A stretch of 64,000 bases of DNA, taken from NCBI GenBank assembly GCA_934667625.1, contig CAKUMH010000001.1:1-64000 (forward strand). Direction: 5' to 3'. Numbering within the stretch: position 1 is the first letter of the stretch; each line of letters opens with the position of its first letter. Source of the DNA: an uncultured Elusimicrobiales bacterium. GTDB taxonomy: Bacteria; Elusimicrobiota; Elusimicrobia; Elusimicrobiales; Elusimicrobiaceae. Made by a program: the position numbers and the translations under genes. The notes beneath the pieces are model-generated. The model searched no databases. It saw only the letters and a program-made list of their open reading frames with translations, and was not told the DNA's origin. Positions 16,254 to 24,799 of the stretch are shown here, one piece after another.

Positions 16254-17237
16254 TTACTTTTTCTCTGCGGAAAGAGGCGCCAACTCTTTGGACTTTTCAC
16301 TGTGCGGCGGATTCTGCGGAATGGAAAACCAGAACATGGACCCTTGGCCGAGCCCCGCGCTCTCCACCCCGATTTCGCCCCCGTGCGCATTAATAATCTC
16401 CTGCGCAATAGACAGGCCCAATCCCCACCCCTGTTTTTTAAGGGTACGGTCGTTGTCGGACTGGTGAAATTTTTGGAAGATTTTGCTCTTTTCGCTGTGC
16501 AAAATGCCGGGCCCGTTGTCGGACACTTTAAACGTCAGCCAACCGTCCAGCACATAGTAGCGTGCTTCCACGCGGCCGCCCTGCGGCGAAAATTTAATGG
16601 CGTTTCCGATTAGGTTGTTAATCGCTTGCGAAATGCGGAAGCGGTCCGCCACCACGGTTACTTCCGCCGGGTATTCGCACTTTTGCAGAAAAATCCCCTT
16701 CTTTTGCGCGTTGACGGATTGCAGCGTCACCACATCGTTTAAGAGCGTATTAAAATTAAAGGGCTGCGCATCCATTTTGAACCGGCCCGACTCAATCATG
16801 GAAATGTCCATCAAATCCGCCATGAGCATATTCATGTTATCGGTCGCCTTCAAAATGTTATTTAACGCCATTTGGTCGTTTGTTCCCCCTCCCTGCGGGC
16901 GGTCCATCATCAGCACCGACGCAAACCCCTGAATGGACGAAAGTGGCTGCCGCAGATCATGCGCCACAATGGACATAAACTTCGCGCGAATGTCATTGAG
17001 GCGTTCCAACTCTTGGTTGGAAAGGCGCAACTTATCAATCATTCCTTCCAGCACAGTCACCTTACCGGAAAGCTGCATCTGCAGGGACGCAATCTGTTGC
17101 TGGTAGTTGTGCTCAGCCTTCATAATGGTGCGTTTCATTTTCTTAAGCACAAATTTGCGCGTAATCCAATACGTCAAAAGCGACAGCGCCCCCGCCACCA
17201 ACAACGAATAAGAAACAAACATTTGCCACAACGTCAT
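16254..17237 (-). CDS. Membrane histidine kinase without sensor domain
   Basis: The 327-residue protein has one N-terminal membrane helix (about 8-26), a coiled coil (35-85), a HisKA dimerisation domain with phospho-acceptor His93 in VAHDLRQPL, and a HATPase domain with N-box NNLIGNAIKF, DNGPGI and GLGLSIAQEI. No extracellular loop or PAS/GAF domain is present, so the signal may come through the membrane helix or a partner. No response regulator is adjacent. It overlaps the stop of tsaC by four bases, which places it downstream of rsmI-tsaC in one operon. Confidence 0.92.
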   Translation of the reverse strand: MTLWQMFVSYSLLVAGALSLLTYWITRKFVLKKMKRTIMKAEHNYQQQIASLQMQLSGKVTVLEGMIDKLRLSNQELERLNDIRAKFMSIVAHDLRQPLSSIQGFASVLMMDRPQGGGTNDQMALNNILKATDNMNMLMADLMDISMIESGRFKMDAQPFNFNTLLNDVVTLQSVNAQKKGIFLQKCEYPAEVTVVADRFRISQAINNLIGNAIKFSPQGGRVEARYYVLDGWLTFKVSDNGPGILHSEKSKIFQKFHQSDNDRTLKKQGWGLGLSIAQEIINAHGGEIGVESAGLGQGSMFWFSIPQNPPHSEKSKELAPLSAEKK

Positions 17238-17881
17238 TTGTCATCCTCCTGCACAAAGTTCTCACCCAGCAATTCTTCCAGCCTGGCACGGGAAATGCCC
17301 CCCTCCCGCAGTAGCCGCGGCGCACCCGTCAGGTCCACCACGCTGGACGCAGTCGGCGAAAGCGTCCCGCCTAAAAAGATATAGTCCACCTTTCCGTCAA
17401 AGGTCCCCAGCAGTGTCTTTTCCTCCGTCAGGGTAGGCTGTCCGTGCAAATTGGCACTGGTGCACGCCATCGGCACCGTCATCTTTTCCAAAAGGCTCAC
17501 CAAAAACGGATTGCCCGGCACGCGCAGGCCCAGTCCTTTAAACCCGCGCAAGAGCGGCTGGCCCGCTTGGATCGCAGGCAAAATAGCGGTCAGCCCGCCC
17601 GGCCAGCAGGCCGCGGCCAGTTTTTCCGCCTGCGGCGTAAACTGCGCTACCTGTTTGGCCGCCGCCAAAGACGGAATTAAAATCTGTAAAGCGCTTGTCG
17701 CGGGGCGGTTCTTAATTTGATAAATGCGCGCAATGCTTTCCTCGCAAAACGCCCCCGTTCCCATACCGTACACCGTGTCCGTAGGCACTACTGCCACCGC
17801 GCCCCGGCTGATGTCCTGCGCGGCTTCCAAAAGCGTTTTTTCCGTCAGTTCACTTACCTTAAAAATACGGGTTTGGCTCAT
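17234..17881 (-). CDS. tsaC: Threonylcarbamoyl-AMP synthase (Sua5/YrdC family)
   Basis: The enzyme makes threonylcarbamoyl-adenylate from threonine, bicarbonate and ATP for the t6A37 modification of ANN-decoding tRNAs. The 215-residue protein has the KRxR-like basic site and the PTDTVYGMG, CWPGGLTAILP, RVPGNPF and TSANLHG segments of the YrdC fold, without the extra C-terminal Sua5 domain. Its start overlaps the end of rsmI. Partners tsaB and tsaE are about 17-18 kb away in this window; tsaD is not seen. Confidence 0.93.
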   Translation of the reverse strand: MSQTRIFKVSELTEKTLLEAAQDISRGAVAVVPTDTVYGMGTGAFCEESIARIYQIKNRPATSALQILIPSLAAAKQVAQFTPQAEKLAAACWPGGLTAILPAIQAGQPLLRGFKGLGLRVPGNPFLVSLLEKMTVPMACTSANLHGQPTLTEEKTLLGTFDGKVDYIFLGGTLSPTASSVVDLTGAPRLLREGGISRARLEELLGENFVQEDDK

Positions 17882-18569
17882 CTTCTTCCTCTTTTTCCTC
17901 GGTATACGGGCGGTCCAAAATCACCACAAATTCGCCCTGCACCTTCTTCTTTTTGCTCAGCTCCGCCGCCAAAGACGCCGCCGTACCGCGCAGCCATTCT
18001 TCATATACCTTAGAAAGTTCCCTCGCCAAAATTACCGGCGTCTCTTCCCCCAAAGTTTTGCCCACCAGCTCCAAAAGCTTCACCACGCGGTAGGGCGATT
18101 CATATACCACCACCGGGTGATTTAGCTGATAAGCCGCCGCCATTAGTTTGGCGGCCTTCCCGCTTTTGCGCGGCAAAAAACCCAAAAACGTAAACGCCCC
18201 GCCCGTAATCCCGGCGCCGGCCAACGCACACGCCACGGCACTCGGTCCCGGCAAAGAAGATACCTTAACCCCTGCCGCCACCGCCTCTTTTACCAGTTTC
18301 CACCCCGGGTCGGAAATACACGGCGTACCGCAGTCCGACACCAAGGCACAGGTTTTGCCACCCTTTAACGCCTCCAAACAACGCGCCACGGAGCGGTCAT
18401 CGTTTTCGTTATAGCGGTAAAGCGGCTTTGAAATACCAAAATGAGAAAGCAAAATTTGGGTGCGTCGGGTGTCCTCGCACAGCACGGCGTCGGCGGTCTT
18501 CAACACGTCAAGCGCGCGCAAGGTGATATCCTGCAAGTTGCCAATGGGCGTTGGAACAATATAGAGCAT
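17859..18569 (-). CDS. rsmI: 16S rRNA (cytidine(1402)-2'-O)-methyltransferase RsmI
   Basis: RsmI 2'-O-methylates C1402 in the ribosomal P site. The N-terminal motif LYIVPTPIGNLQDIT, EDTRRT, SDCGTPCISDPG and the LPGPSAV and FLGFLPRK segments are diagnostic of this tetrapyrrole-methylase-fold family. The ATG at 18569 is chosen because the family begins within a few residues of VPTPIGN; a longer start would add an unrelated hydrophobic tail. The 236-residue protein ends in an acidic tail overlapping the tsaC start. Confidence 0.95.
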   Translation of the reverse strand: MLYIVPTPIGNLQDITLRALDVLKTADAVLCEDTRRTQILLSHFGISKPLYRYNENDDRSVARCLEALKGGKTCALVSDCGTPCISDPGWKLVKEAVAAGVKVSSLPGPSAVACALAGAGITGGAFTFLGFLPRKSGKAAKLMAAAYQLNHPVVVYESPYRVVKLLELVGKTLGEETPVILARELSKVYEEWLRGTAASLAAELSKKKKVQGEFVVILDRPYTEEKEEEDEPNPYF

Positions 18570-18702
18570 ATACAAAGAGTATATAAAAAAGAAACAGCAC
18601 CGTGCAGGAAGTAAAAAATAATTTACCATTGGGAATATGTTTTTTGTAGAATATTAACTTGTTATTTTATTTCACTATCACAGAGGAAAACAAAGCGTAA
18701 AA

Positions 18703-20181
18703 ATGACTAGAGTTCTGTCCAAACTGCTGTCTAAAATACAGCTCAACACCTTTGCCATTATTTTGTCTATCGTGGTAATCGTGGCCGCACTGACCTGGAT
18801 TGTTCCCAGCGGTGCTTATGATAAAATGGACGTAGACGGCCGCCAGGTCGTCGTTGCCGGCACGTATCACGCCGTGGCGGCCAACCCGCAAGGCTTGTTT
18901 GATGTATTAAAAGCTCCCATTGCCGGTTTTTCCAACACCGCCGAAGTCATCGTTTTTCTGCTGGTCATTGGCGGGGTGCTTTCCGTCGTAGAAAAAACGG
19001 GCGCCATCACCGCCGGCATTCAGGCCGCAAGCGGATTTTTCCAGCGCAAGCCCCACTTACGTTTCTTGTTCATCCCGCTGGGCATTATTGTTTTTTCGCT
19101 TTGCGGGGCCACCTTTGGCATGTGCGAAGAAGCCCTCATCTTCATCCCTATCTTCATCCCGCTGGCCCTTTCCCTGGGATACGACTCCGCCCTCGGCACC
19201 GCCATTCCGTTCATCGGGGCGGGCGTCGGCTTTGCGGCCGCGTTTACCAACCCGTTCACCGTCGGTATCGCGCAAGGTATTGCGCAGGTACCGCTCTATT
19301 CGGGCATTGGGTACCGCTTTACCATTTGGATCATCTGCACCGTCTTTGTCATTACGTGGCTTAGCGTGTATGCGCGCAAAATCCGCAAAGACCCCACCAA
19401 AAGCTTAACCTACGAGTTTGACCTTAAAAAACGCAAGGAATTAAAGCTCAATAAAGAAGAAACCCGCATGACCCGCCGCCAAAAATGGGTGCTTTTGGCC
19501 TTTGGGCTGGGCATGGTAGGGCTGATCATCGGCGTGCTTAAGCCGCAGCTCTGCGCCATGATTAAAGGCATGTGGGGCGTGGACTTAATGGAAATACTGC
19601 ACCTGGAAGCCTCCGGCTGGTACATTACGGAAATTGCCGCGTTATTTTTAGGCGTCGGCTTTTTATGCGGATTTTTGGGCAAAATGTCCATGAACAAATT
19701 CACCACCGCCTTCTTTGACGGCGTGCGCAGCATGGCGGAAATTGCCATGCTCTTGTGCTTTGCGCAAGCCATTGTCATCATTGCCAACAACGGGCATATT
19801 CTGGACACCATGCTCAACTGGATGTCCTCCGCCATTAAGCACCTGCACCCGGTGTGCGCGTCCTGGGCGGCCATGATGCTCCAAACGGTGATAGACTTCT
19901 TCATCCCCTCGGGCTCCGGCAAAGCCGTGTTGACCATGCCCATTTTGGCGCCGCTGGCGGATCTAATCGGCATTACGCGCCAAACCATGGTACTGGCGTT
20001 CCAGCTGGGCGGCAGTTGGATGAATATGGTCATCCCGACGGACCCCGTCACCATCGCGGCCATTGGTTTTGCCAGCATTCCGTATTCCAAATGGCTTAAA
20101 TGGATGCTGCCGCTACTCATTGTGATGTACCTATTGTCCTTTGCCCTGCTTGTGCCGCCATACTTAATGCAGTGGCAATAA
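18703..20181 (+). CDS. YfcC/DcuC-superfamily carrier, copy 1
   Basis: The 492-residue polytopic inner-membrane protein has the family's repeated halves: ALTWIVPSGAY near the start, then FSLCGATFGMCEEALIF and AFTNPFTVGIAQ in the first half, and IPSGSGKAVLTMPI with QLGGSWMNMVIPTDP in the second. Members of this group (C4-dicarboxylate anaerobic carrier related; some act on basic amino acids) are secondary transporters. The substrate cannot be read. A GAGGA ribosome site precedes the ATG. It is followed by a close paralogue, with a terminator-like hairpin between them. Confidence 0.88.
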   Translation: MTRVLSKLLSKIQLNTFAIILSIVVIVAALTWIVPSGAYDKMDVDGRQVVVAGTYHAVAANPQGLFDVLKAPIAGFSNTAEVIVFLLVIGGVLSVVEKTGAITAGIQAASGFFQRKPHLRFLFIPLGIIVFSLCGATFGMCEEALIFIPIFIPLALSLGYDSALGTAIPFIGAGVGFAAAFTNPFTVGIAQGIAQVPLYSGIGYRFTIWIICTVFVITWLSVYARKIRKDPTKSLTYEFDLKKRKELKLNKEETRMTRRQKWVLLAFGLGMVGLIIGVLKPQLCAMIKGMWGVDLMEILHLEASGWYITEIAALFLGVGFLCGFLGKMSMNKFTTAFFDGVRSMAEIAMLLCFAQAIVIIANNGHILDTMLNWMSSAIKHLHPVCASWAAMMLQTVIDFFIPSGSGKAVLTMPILAPLADLIGITRQTMVLAFQLGGSWMNMVIPTDPVTIAAIGFASIPYSKWLKWMLPLLIVMYLLSFALLVPPYLMQWQ

Positions 20182-20190
20182 ATTTTTTTA

Positions 20191-20252
20191 CGTCCCGCCG
20201 CAATTTTTGGATTTTCAAAAATCCTTGTTTGAGCCGGCGGGGCGTTTTTTTA
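20191..20252 (+). terminator. Two-stem terminator after carrier copy 1
   Basis: An outer GTCCCGCCG / CGGCGGGGC stem encloses an inner ATTTTTGGATTTTCAAAAATCC pairing and ends in a T-run. Confidence 0.75.
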
Positions 20253-20292
20253 TTAAAAACAAGCCGTACTCAAAAGAGGAAAACAAAAGTAA

Positions 20293-21687
20293 ATGAAAAA
20301 AATGTTGTGCAACACCTATTTTTTGGTGTTCTCCATTATGGTGTTCGTGGCCGCGCTGACGTGGTTTGTCCCCGCCGGGCAGTACGAACGCCTGGAAGAG
20401 GCCGGGCGCACCTACGCCGTGGCCGGGTCTTACCACGCTGTCCCCAGCAATCCGCAAAGTATCGGTGGAATTCTCTCCGCCCCCGTGCAGGGGTTTACCG
20501 AATGTGCGGAAATTATTGCCTTCATCTTGGTGGTGGGCGCGCTGTTCACGATTATTGAACGCACCGGCGCCATCAACACCTTGATTAAAAAAGTGAGCTT
20601 CTTTTTTGCCAACAAGCCGCAGTATAAAAAGCTGTTCATTCCCGTGTGTATGTTTTTGTTTTCGCTGTGCGGGGCGCTCTTTGGCATGGAGGAAGAAACA
20701 CTCATCTTCATCCCCATTTTTATTCCGTTGGCTCTTTCCCTGGGGTACGATACCGTCATTGGCATGTCCATTCCCTTCATTGGGGCGTTCACGGGTTTTT
20801 CTTCCGCCTTTGTCAACCCGTTCACGGTGGGGATTGCGCAAACCATTGCACAGCTGCCCATGTATTCCGGCTGGCAGTACCGCCTGGTGATTTGGTTCCT
20901 CTTCACCTCGGTGGTGGCGGGCTTTTTTACCTGGTACGGCGAACGCGTGCGCAAGAACCCAACCAAAAGCCTCACCTATAAAATGGACCTGGAAAAACGT
21001 GCCGAGCTCAACATTATCAACGACGTAGTGGTGGACCAAACCTTCCGCCTCACGCGCGCACACAAGCTGGTCATCGCTTCCTTTTTGGTAGGGATGTTCA
21101 TCCTGTTTTACGGGGTTATCCGCTATCAATGGTACATGATAGAAATCGCCGCCGTCTTTTTAGGCGTCACGATTGCCAGCGCGTACTTTGGCAAACTAAC
21201 GCTGGACCAAGCCACCGACGGAATTATAGACGGTGCCAAATCCATGGTGGGCGTCTGCGTGCTGATGGCGCTGGCGCGCTCTATCGTCATTGTAGCCACC
21301 AACGGGCATATTTTGGACACTTTCCTGCACGCCATGACGCAAAGCGTCGGGCAGCTGCATCCCATTTTGGCCTCGCAGGCGATGTTTATCATCCAAACGG
21401 TGCTCAACTTCTTTATTGCTTCCGGCTCCGGCCAAGCGGTGCTGACCATGCCCATTATGGTTCCGTTGGGAGACCTGGTGCATGTGTCGCGCCAAACGGT
21501 CATTTTGGCCTACCAGTTTGGCGAAGGCTGGGGCAACCCGATCATCCCCACGGCTCCCGTCACCATGGGCGCCTTGGCACTGGCTGGCATTTCGTACCCG
21601 GCGTGGGTCAAGTGGTTTTTTAAGCTGGAGGTAATGTTGATTGTTCTATCCATGCTGCTGCTGATACCGGCCTATTATATTTGGTAG
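20293..21687 (+). CDS. YfcC/DcuC-superfamily carrier, copy 2
   Basis: This 464-residue paralogue of the preceding carrier has the same landmarks: ALTWFVPAGQY, FSLCGALFGMEEETLIF, AFVNPFTVGIAQ and ASGSGQAVLTMPI with QFGEGWGNPIIPTAP. It is shorter in the central loop. Differences in the second half (GGSWMNMVIP against GEGWGNPIIP) hint at distinct substrates. It begins with hydrophobic residues directly after MKK. It is followed by a good terminator, so each copy is probably its own transcription unit. Typical functions in the family are uptake or exchange of amino acids or dicarboxylates. Confidence 0.88.
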   Translation: MKKMLCNTYFLVFSIMVFVAALTWFVPAGQYERLEEAGRTYAVAGSYHAVPSNPQSIGGILSAPVQGFTECAEIIAFILVVGALFTIIERTGAINTLIKKVSFFFANKPQYKKLFIPVCMFLFSLCGALFGMEEETLIFIPIFIPLALSLGYDTVIGMSIPFIGAFTGFSSAFVNPFTVGIAQTIAQLPMYSGWQYRLVIWFLFTSVVAGFFTWYGERVRKNPTKSLTYKMDLEKRAELNIINDVVVDQTFRLTRAHKLVIASFLVGMFILFYGVIRYQWYMIEIAAVFLGVTIASAYFGKLTLDQATDGIIDGAKSMVGVCVLMALARSIVIVATNGHILDTFLHAMTQSVGQLHPILASQAMFIIQTVLNFFIASGSGQAVLTMPIMVPLGDLVHVSRQTVILAYQFGEGWGNPIIPTAPVTMGALALAGISYPAWVKWFFKLEVMLIVLSMLLLIPAYYIW

Positions 21688-21696
21688 AATAAAACC

Positions 21697-21725
21697 AAGC
21701 CCCTTGGCCCAACCAGGGGGCTTTT
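21697..21725 (+). terminator. Terminator after carrier copy 2
   Basis: AAGCCCCTTGG-CCCAA-CCAGGGGGCTT with a T-run. Confidence 0.85.
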
Positions 21726-21736
21726 GATTAAATGCT

Positions 21737-23164
21737 ATGTTAAACGAATTGAAAACGGTTTCCTACTTTCACTGGGCGGATTGGGCCGTGTTTTTTATGG
21801 TTTTGGCCGCCACGGTTGCGGCGGCTTTTTACGGCAGCCGCCGCTTAAAAAAGAAAAACAAAGACCACTCCATGAGCGCGCTGGACTACCTGCTGATGGG
21901 CCGCCAGCTCACGCTTCCGCTGTTTGTGGCGACCCTGGTGGCCACCTGGTACGGCGGTATCTTCGGCGTGAACGAAATCACGTTTAACTATGGCATTTAC
22001 AACTTTGTCACGCAAGGGGCCTTTTGGTATATTGCGTACTTGATTTTTGCCTTTTTTATTGCCGAACGCGTGGCCAAGTACCAGTCCCTCACCCTGCCGG
22101 ATTTAACGGGCCAAATGTTCGGCCCCAAATCGTCCAAGGTGGCCGCCGTGTTTACCTTTTTTTACATTACTCCCGTGGCCTATGTACTAAGCCTGGGAAT
22201 GTTTTTACACATGGTGTTCGGCATCGGTATTTTGCCCGGCATGGTGTTAGGCACCGCCTTCACCGCGCTCTACACGGCCTGGGGAGGGTTCCGCTCGGTC
22301 GTATTCTCGGACCTGATACAATTTTTTGTGATGTGCAGTGCCGTACTGCTTGTCGTATTATTTTCCGTGCACGCTTTTGGCGGGCTAAGCTTTTTAAAGG
22401 CCAACCTGCCCGCTTCACACTTCACGCTGACGGGCGGCAATTCGTGGATGAACACCCTCATTTGGGGTTTTATTGCGCTTTCCACCCTCATAGACCCGAG
22501 TTTTTACCAACGCTGTTTTGCCGCCAAAAGTCCGCAAATCGTCAAAAAAGGGATCCTCATCTCCACCTTCGTTTGGTTCTGCTTTGACCTGTGCACCACC
22601 ACCGGTTCGCTTTATGCGCGCGCCGTACTGCCACAGGCGGAGCCCGGGCAGGCCTATTTCTTTTACGCCATTCAGCTTTTGCCCATAGGGCTAAAGGGGT
22701 TCTTTGTGGCGGGCGTACTGGCCATTATTCTGTCCACCTTAAATTCCTTTCTGTTCATTGCATCCAACACACTCAGCTTTGACCTGCTCAGAAACCGCTT
22801 TAAAAACGTCGTGTTATCCAACCGCGTGGCCATTTTTGGCGTGGGCGCCGTGGCCATTTTAATGGCGCAGCTCTTCCACGGCAGTTTTAAAGAAATTTGG
22901 CTGATTTTGGGTTCTTATTTTTCGGCGTGCCTCTTAGTTCCCATTTTAATGGGCTACCTCTCCCCCGGCCGCATCAGCGATAAATTATTTGTCTGCACTT
23001 CCCTCACCAGCGCCGCCGCCATGACAATCTGGCGCTTTGTCCCCAAACACGAAATGCTGGAAGCGCTGGACCCGTTTTACGTGGGTGTGGCCACGGGGCT
23101 GATACTCATTTTATTATTCCGCAAAAGAGGAGACGTGTATGTCACACGCATTACTGATCGGTAA
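21737..23164 (+). CDS. Sodium:solute symporter (SSS family)
   Basis: The 475-residue polytopic inner-membrane carrier has a LeuT-like SSS pattern. LDYLLMGRQLTLPLF and ATWYGGIFGVNE near the N-terminus match the family's GR-L entry motif, YTAWGGFRSVVFSDLIQF is the SSS signature in the middle, and LAIILSTLNSFLFIASN lies in the second half. It overlaps the thiamine pyrophosphokinase gene by 26 bases, which suggests that the two are coupled. The cargo might therefore be thiamine or a precursor, as proposed for some SSS proteins (ThiV), but this is inference. No TPP riboswitch is seen upstream. Confidence 0.88.
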   Translation: MLNELKTVSYFHWADWAVFFMVLAATVAAAFYGSRRLKKKNKDHSMSALDYLLMGRQLTLPLFVATLVATWYGGIFGVNEITFNYGIYNFVTQGAFWYIAYLIFAFFIAERVAKYQSLTLPDLTGQMFGPKSSKVAAVFTFFYITPVAYVLSLGMFLHMVFGIGILPGMVLGTAFTALYTAWGGFRSVVFSDLIQFFVMCSAVLLVVLFSVHAFGGLSFLKANLPASHFTLTGGNSWMNTLIWGFIALSTLIDPSFYQRCFAAKSPQIVKKGILISTFVWFCFDLCTTTGSLYARAVLPQAEPGQAYFFYAIQLLPIGLKGFFVAGVLAIILSTLNSFLFIASNTLSFDLLRNRFKNVVLSNRVAIFGVGAVAILMAQLFHGSFKEIWLILGSYFSACLLVPILMGYLSPGRISDKLFVCTSLTSAAAMTIWRFVPKHEMLEALDPFYVGVATGLILILLFRKRGDVYVTRITDR

Positions 23165-23765
23165 CGGGCAGACGCAGCCTGCCGCTTTTTTACAAAAGCT
23201 GGCCGCACAGGCGGACCTTGTTTTGGCGGCAGACGGCGGGGCGGACCGCGCACTCCAAGCGGGCGTACGGCCCGACTATATCATTGGCGATTTGGATTCC
23301 GTCTCCCCCCAAGCCAAGGCGGCCGTAAAGCCCAAAAATTTAATTTTTGTGGACAATCAAAATAATACAGATTTGGAAAAAGCACTGGACTGGCTGCTGG
23401 CGCGCGGTGTCACGGCGTGTACATTGACGGGCTTTGTGGGCGGCCGGTGGGATTTTACCTTCGGCAATTTCTTGTCCGTTTATCCCTATTTGGCTAAAAT
23501 GGAAATTTGTGTGGCGGGCGAAGGCTGGCAGATTTGGCCATTGATTCATTCCGTTAAAAAAACGGTGCGCGTCGGTGCGCGTGTGAGCCTTATCCCGGCG
23601 GCGCAATGCCAGCAGGTTTCGCTCAAGGGGCTTAAATACCCGCTGGAAAACGCCCATTTGGCGCTGGGCAAAACGGGCCTCACGCTCAGCAACCGCGCCG
23701 TCCGGCCGGAAATTGAAGTTACCTTTTCCCAAGGCTTTTTGCTTTTATATATAGAAGAAGAATAA
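23139..23765 (+). CDS. thiN: Thiamine pyrophosphokinase
   Basis: The enzyme transfers pyrophosphate from ATP to thiamine to give the cofactor TPP. The 208-residue protein has the N-terminal catalytic domain with LAADGGADRAL, DYIIGDLDSV and the NNTDLEKAL motif, then GGRWDFTFGN, and a C-terminal beta-sandwich substrate domain. The ATG has an AGAGGAGA ribosome site that lies inside the upstream symporter gene. The symporter-kinase pairing points to salvage of external thiamine. TPK alone implies the organism does not rely solely on ThiL-type synthesis. Confidence 0.93.
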   Translation: MSHALLIGNGQTQPAAFLQKLAAQADLVLAADGGADRALQAGVRPDYIIGDLDSVSPQAKAAVKPKNLIFVDNQNNTDLEKALDWLLARGVTACTLTGFVGGRWDFTFGNFLSVYPYLAKMEICVAGEGWQIWPLIHSVKKTVRVGARVSLIPAAQCQQVSLKGLKYPLENAHLALGKTGLTLSNRAVRPEIEVTFSQGFLLLYIEEE

Positions 23766-23856
23766 CCTGTCCCCTCAATGGCGCCCCTCCAAAGGAATCG
23801 TTCTCCCGTAAAATCTTCTGTCGTTGCCGTTGCCGTTCCGCCGTTTTCATCCATAA

Positions 23857-23895
23857 AAAAGGCCCTGCAATACCTACTTGCAGAGCCCTAAAAAA
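23857..23895 (-). terminator. Terminator of the secreted 273-residue protein
   Basis: GGGCTCTGCAA / TTGCAGGGCC followed by a T-run on the minus strand. The 90 bases between it and thiN hold only simple GTTGCC-type repeats. Confidence 0.8.
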
Positions 23896-23907
23896 CAAAT
23901 CAAAATT

Positions 23908-24729
23908 TTATCTCCAGCGTAAGCCGTACGTGTGGACCCACTGCCTGGCCTCTCGTAAAGTACCCGTGCGCACGCTACGTGGCACCTTGGGGGCAACTTG
24001 CGGGAACTGTTTGTTCATCAGGTTAAGTTGGTAAAAATAGTCTGTAATAATCAGTTCCACACCACCCCGCTCATACAATTCCAGCTGCCGGGCCTTGTTA
24101 TGAAAGAAATCGGTAAAAGCCGGGTTCCCGTGGAACGGGTGCAACGAGCCAGGCGCATCGCCCTGCATATCTTTAAGACTTACCGTAAACGGCTTCCCCT
24201 GTTGGCGGGCTTCTTTTTTCATCATTTCGTGGATATCGGCCAAGGTGCTTTTATTCACAATATGGTGCACCCCATTATAGCCTTGCGAGACCTTTATTTT
24301 CTGCCATGCCTGGTGGTACCCTTTGGCAATGGCTCCGGGTTGCTTGGCTAAACTGGTCATCATACGCAACATACGGTAGCTGCCATAAAGCTCATAAGGA
24401 TTGTGGAAGACGGGAACCGCAAATTCCGTTTCAATAACAATCGTCGGAATATTTACATGCATCCCGTTCTTGGCCTGCACCATGCGGTCCATTTGCCTGA
24501 CGGACATACTGAGCGGATTGCGGGCATTGGCCACAAAGCGGCCATACACAAAATCATTTACAGGGACATACGAGGTCCGGCGGACAATTCCGGCATACTT
24601 CCCTTTGGGCAGATGTGCCACAGACTTGGTCAGACGGGAAAGATTTCCAACAACTTGGTAGGCGCTTTGCGCGAAAACGGCAGAGGGGGCAAAAAACAGT
24701 GCGACAAGTAGGACGAGTAGTTTCTTCAT
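23908..24729 (-). CDS. Secreted protein, unknown, His-rich nuclease-like pattern
   Basis: I do not recognise this protein. The 273 residues start with a clear signal peptide (cut after VFA, about residue 20), so it is exported. The first half is beta/helix mixed. The second half has closely spaced histidines in GVHHIVNKST, then LHPFHGNPAF and FFHNKARQLELY, and ends with a basic segment. The HHIV-N-H-N order recalls HNH/AHH-type endonuclease domains of secreted toxins, but no confident match can be made. It is transcribed alone with its own terminator; no immunity-type gene is next to it. It could equally be a family-specific surface protein. Confidence 0.6.
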   Translation of the reverse strand: MKKLLVLLVALFFAPSAVFAQSAYQVVGNLSRLTKSVAHLPKGKYAGIVRRTSYVPVNDFVYGRFVANARNPLSMSVRQMDRMVQAKNGMHVNIPTIVIETEFAVPVFHNPYELYGSYRMLRMMTSLAKQPGAIAKGYHQAWQKIKVSQGYNGVHHIVNKSTLADIHEMMKKEARQQGKPFTVSLKDMQGDAPGSLHPFHGNPAFTDFFHNKARQLELYERGGVELIITDYFYQLNLMNKQFPQVAPKVPRSVRTGTLREARQWVHTYGLRWR

Positions 24730-24799
24730 ACCGGCGCTCCTTTTTTTTCATTATAACCGAAAAAGCCGCGCCTAGGCAAGCAAAATTTAGACCTATATG

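Noticed and set aside
21690..21737. TPP riboswitch before the symporter-thiN pair
   Set aside because: The gap has only a terminator hairpin; the conserved THI-box elements are absent.
23908..24729. Toxin with an immunity partner
   Set aside because: Neighbours are thiN and a lipoprotein gene; no small immunity-like frame lies downstream. Kept as unknown only.
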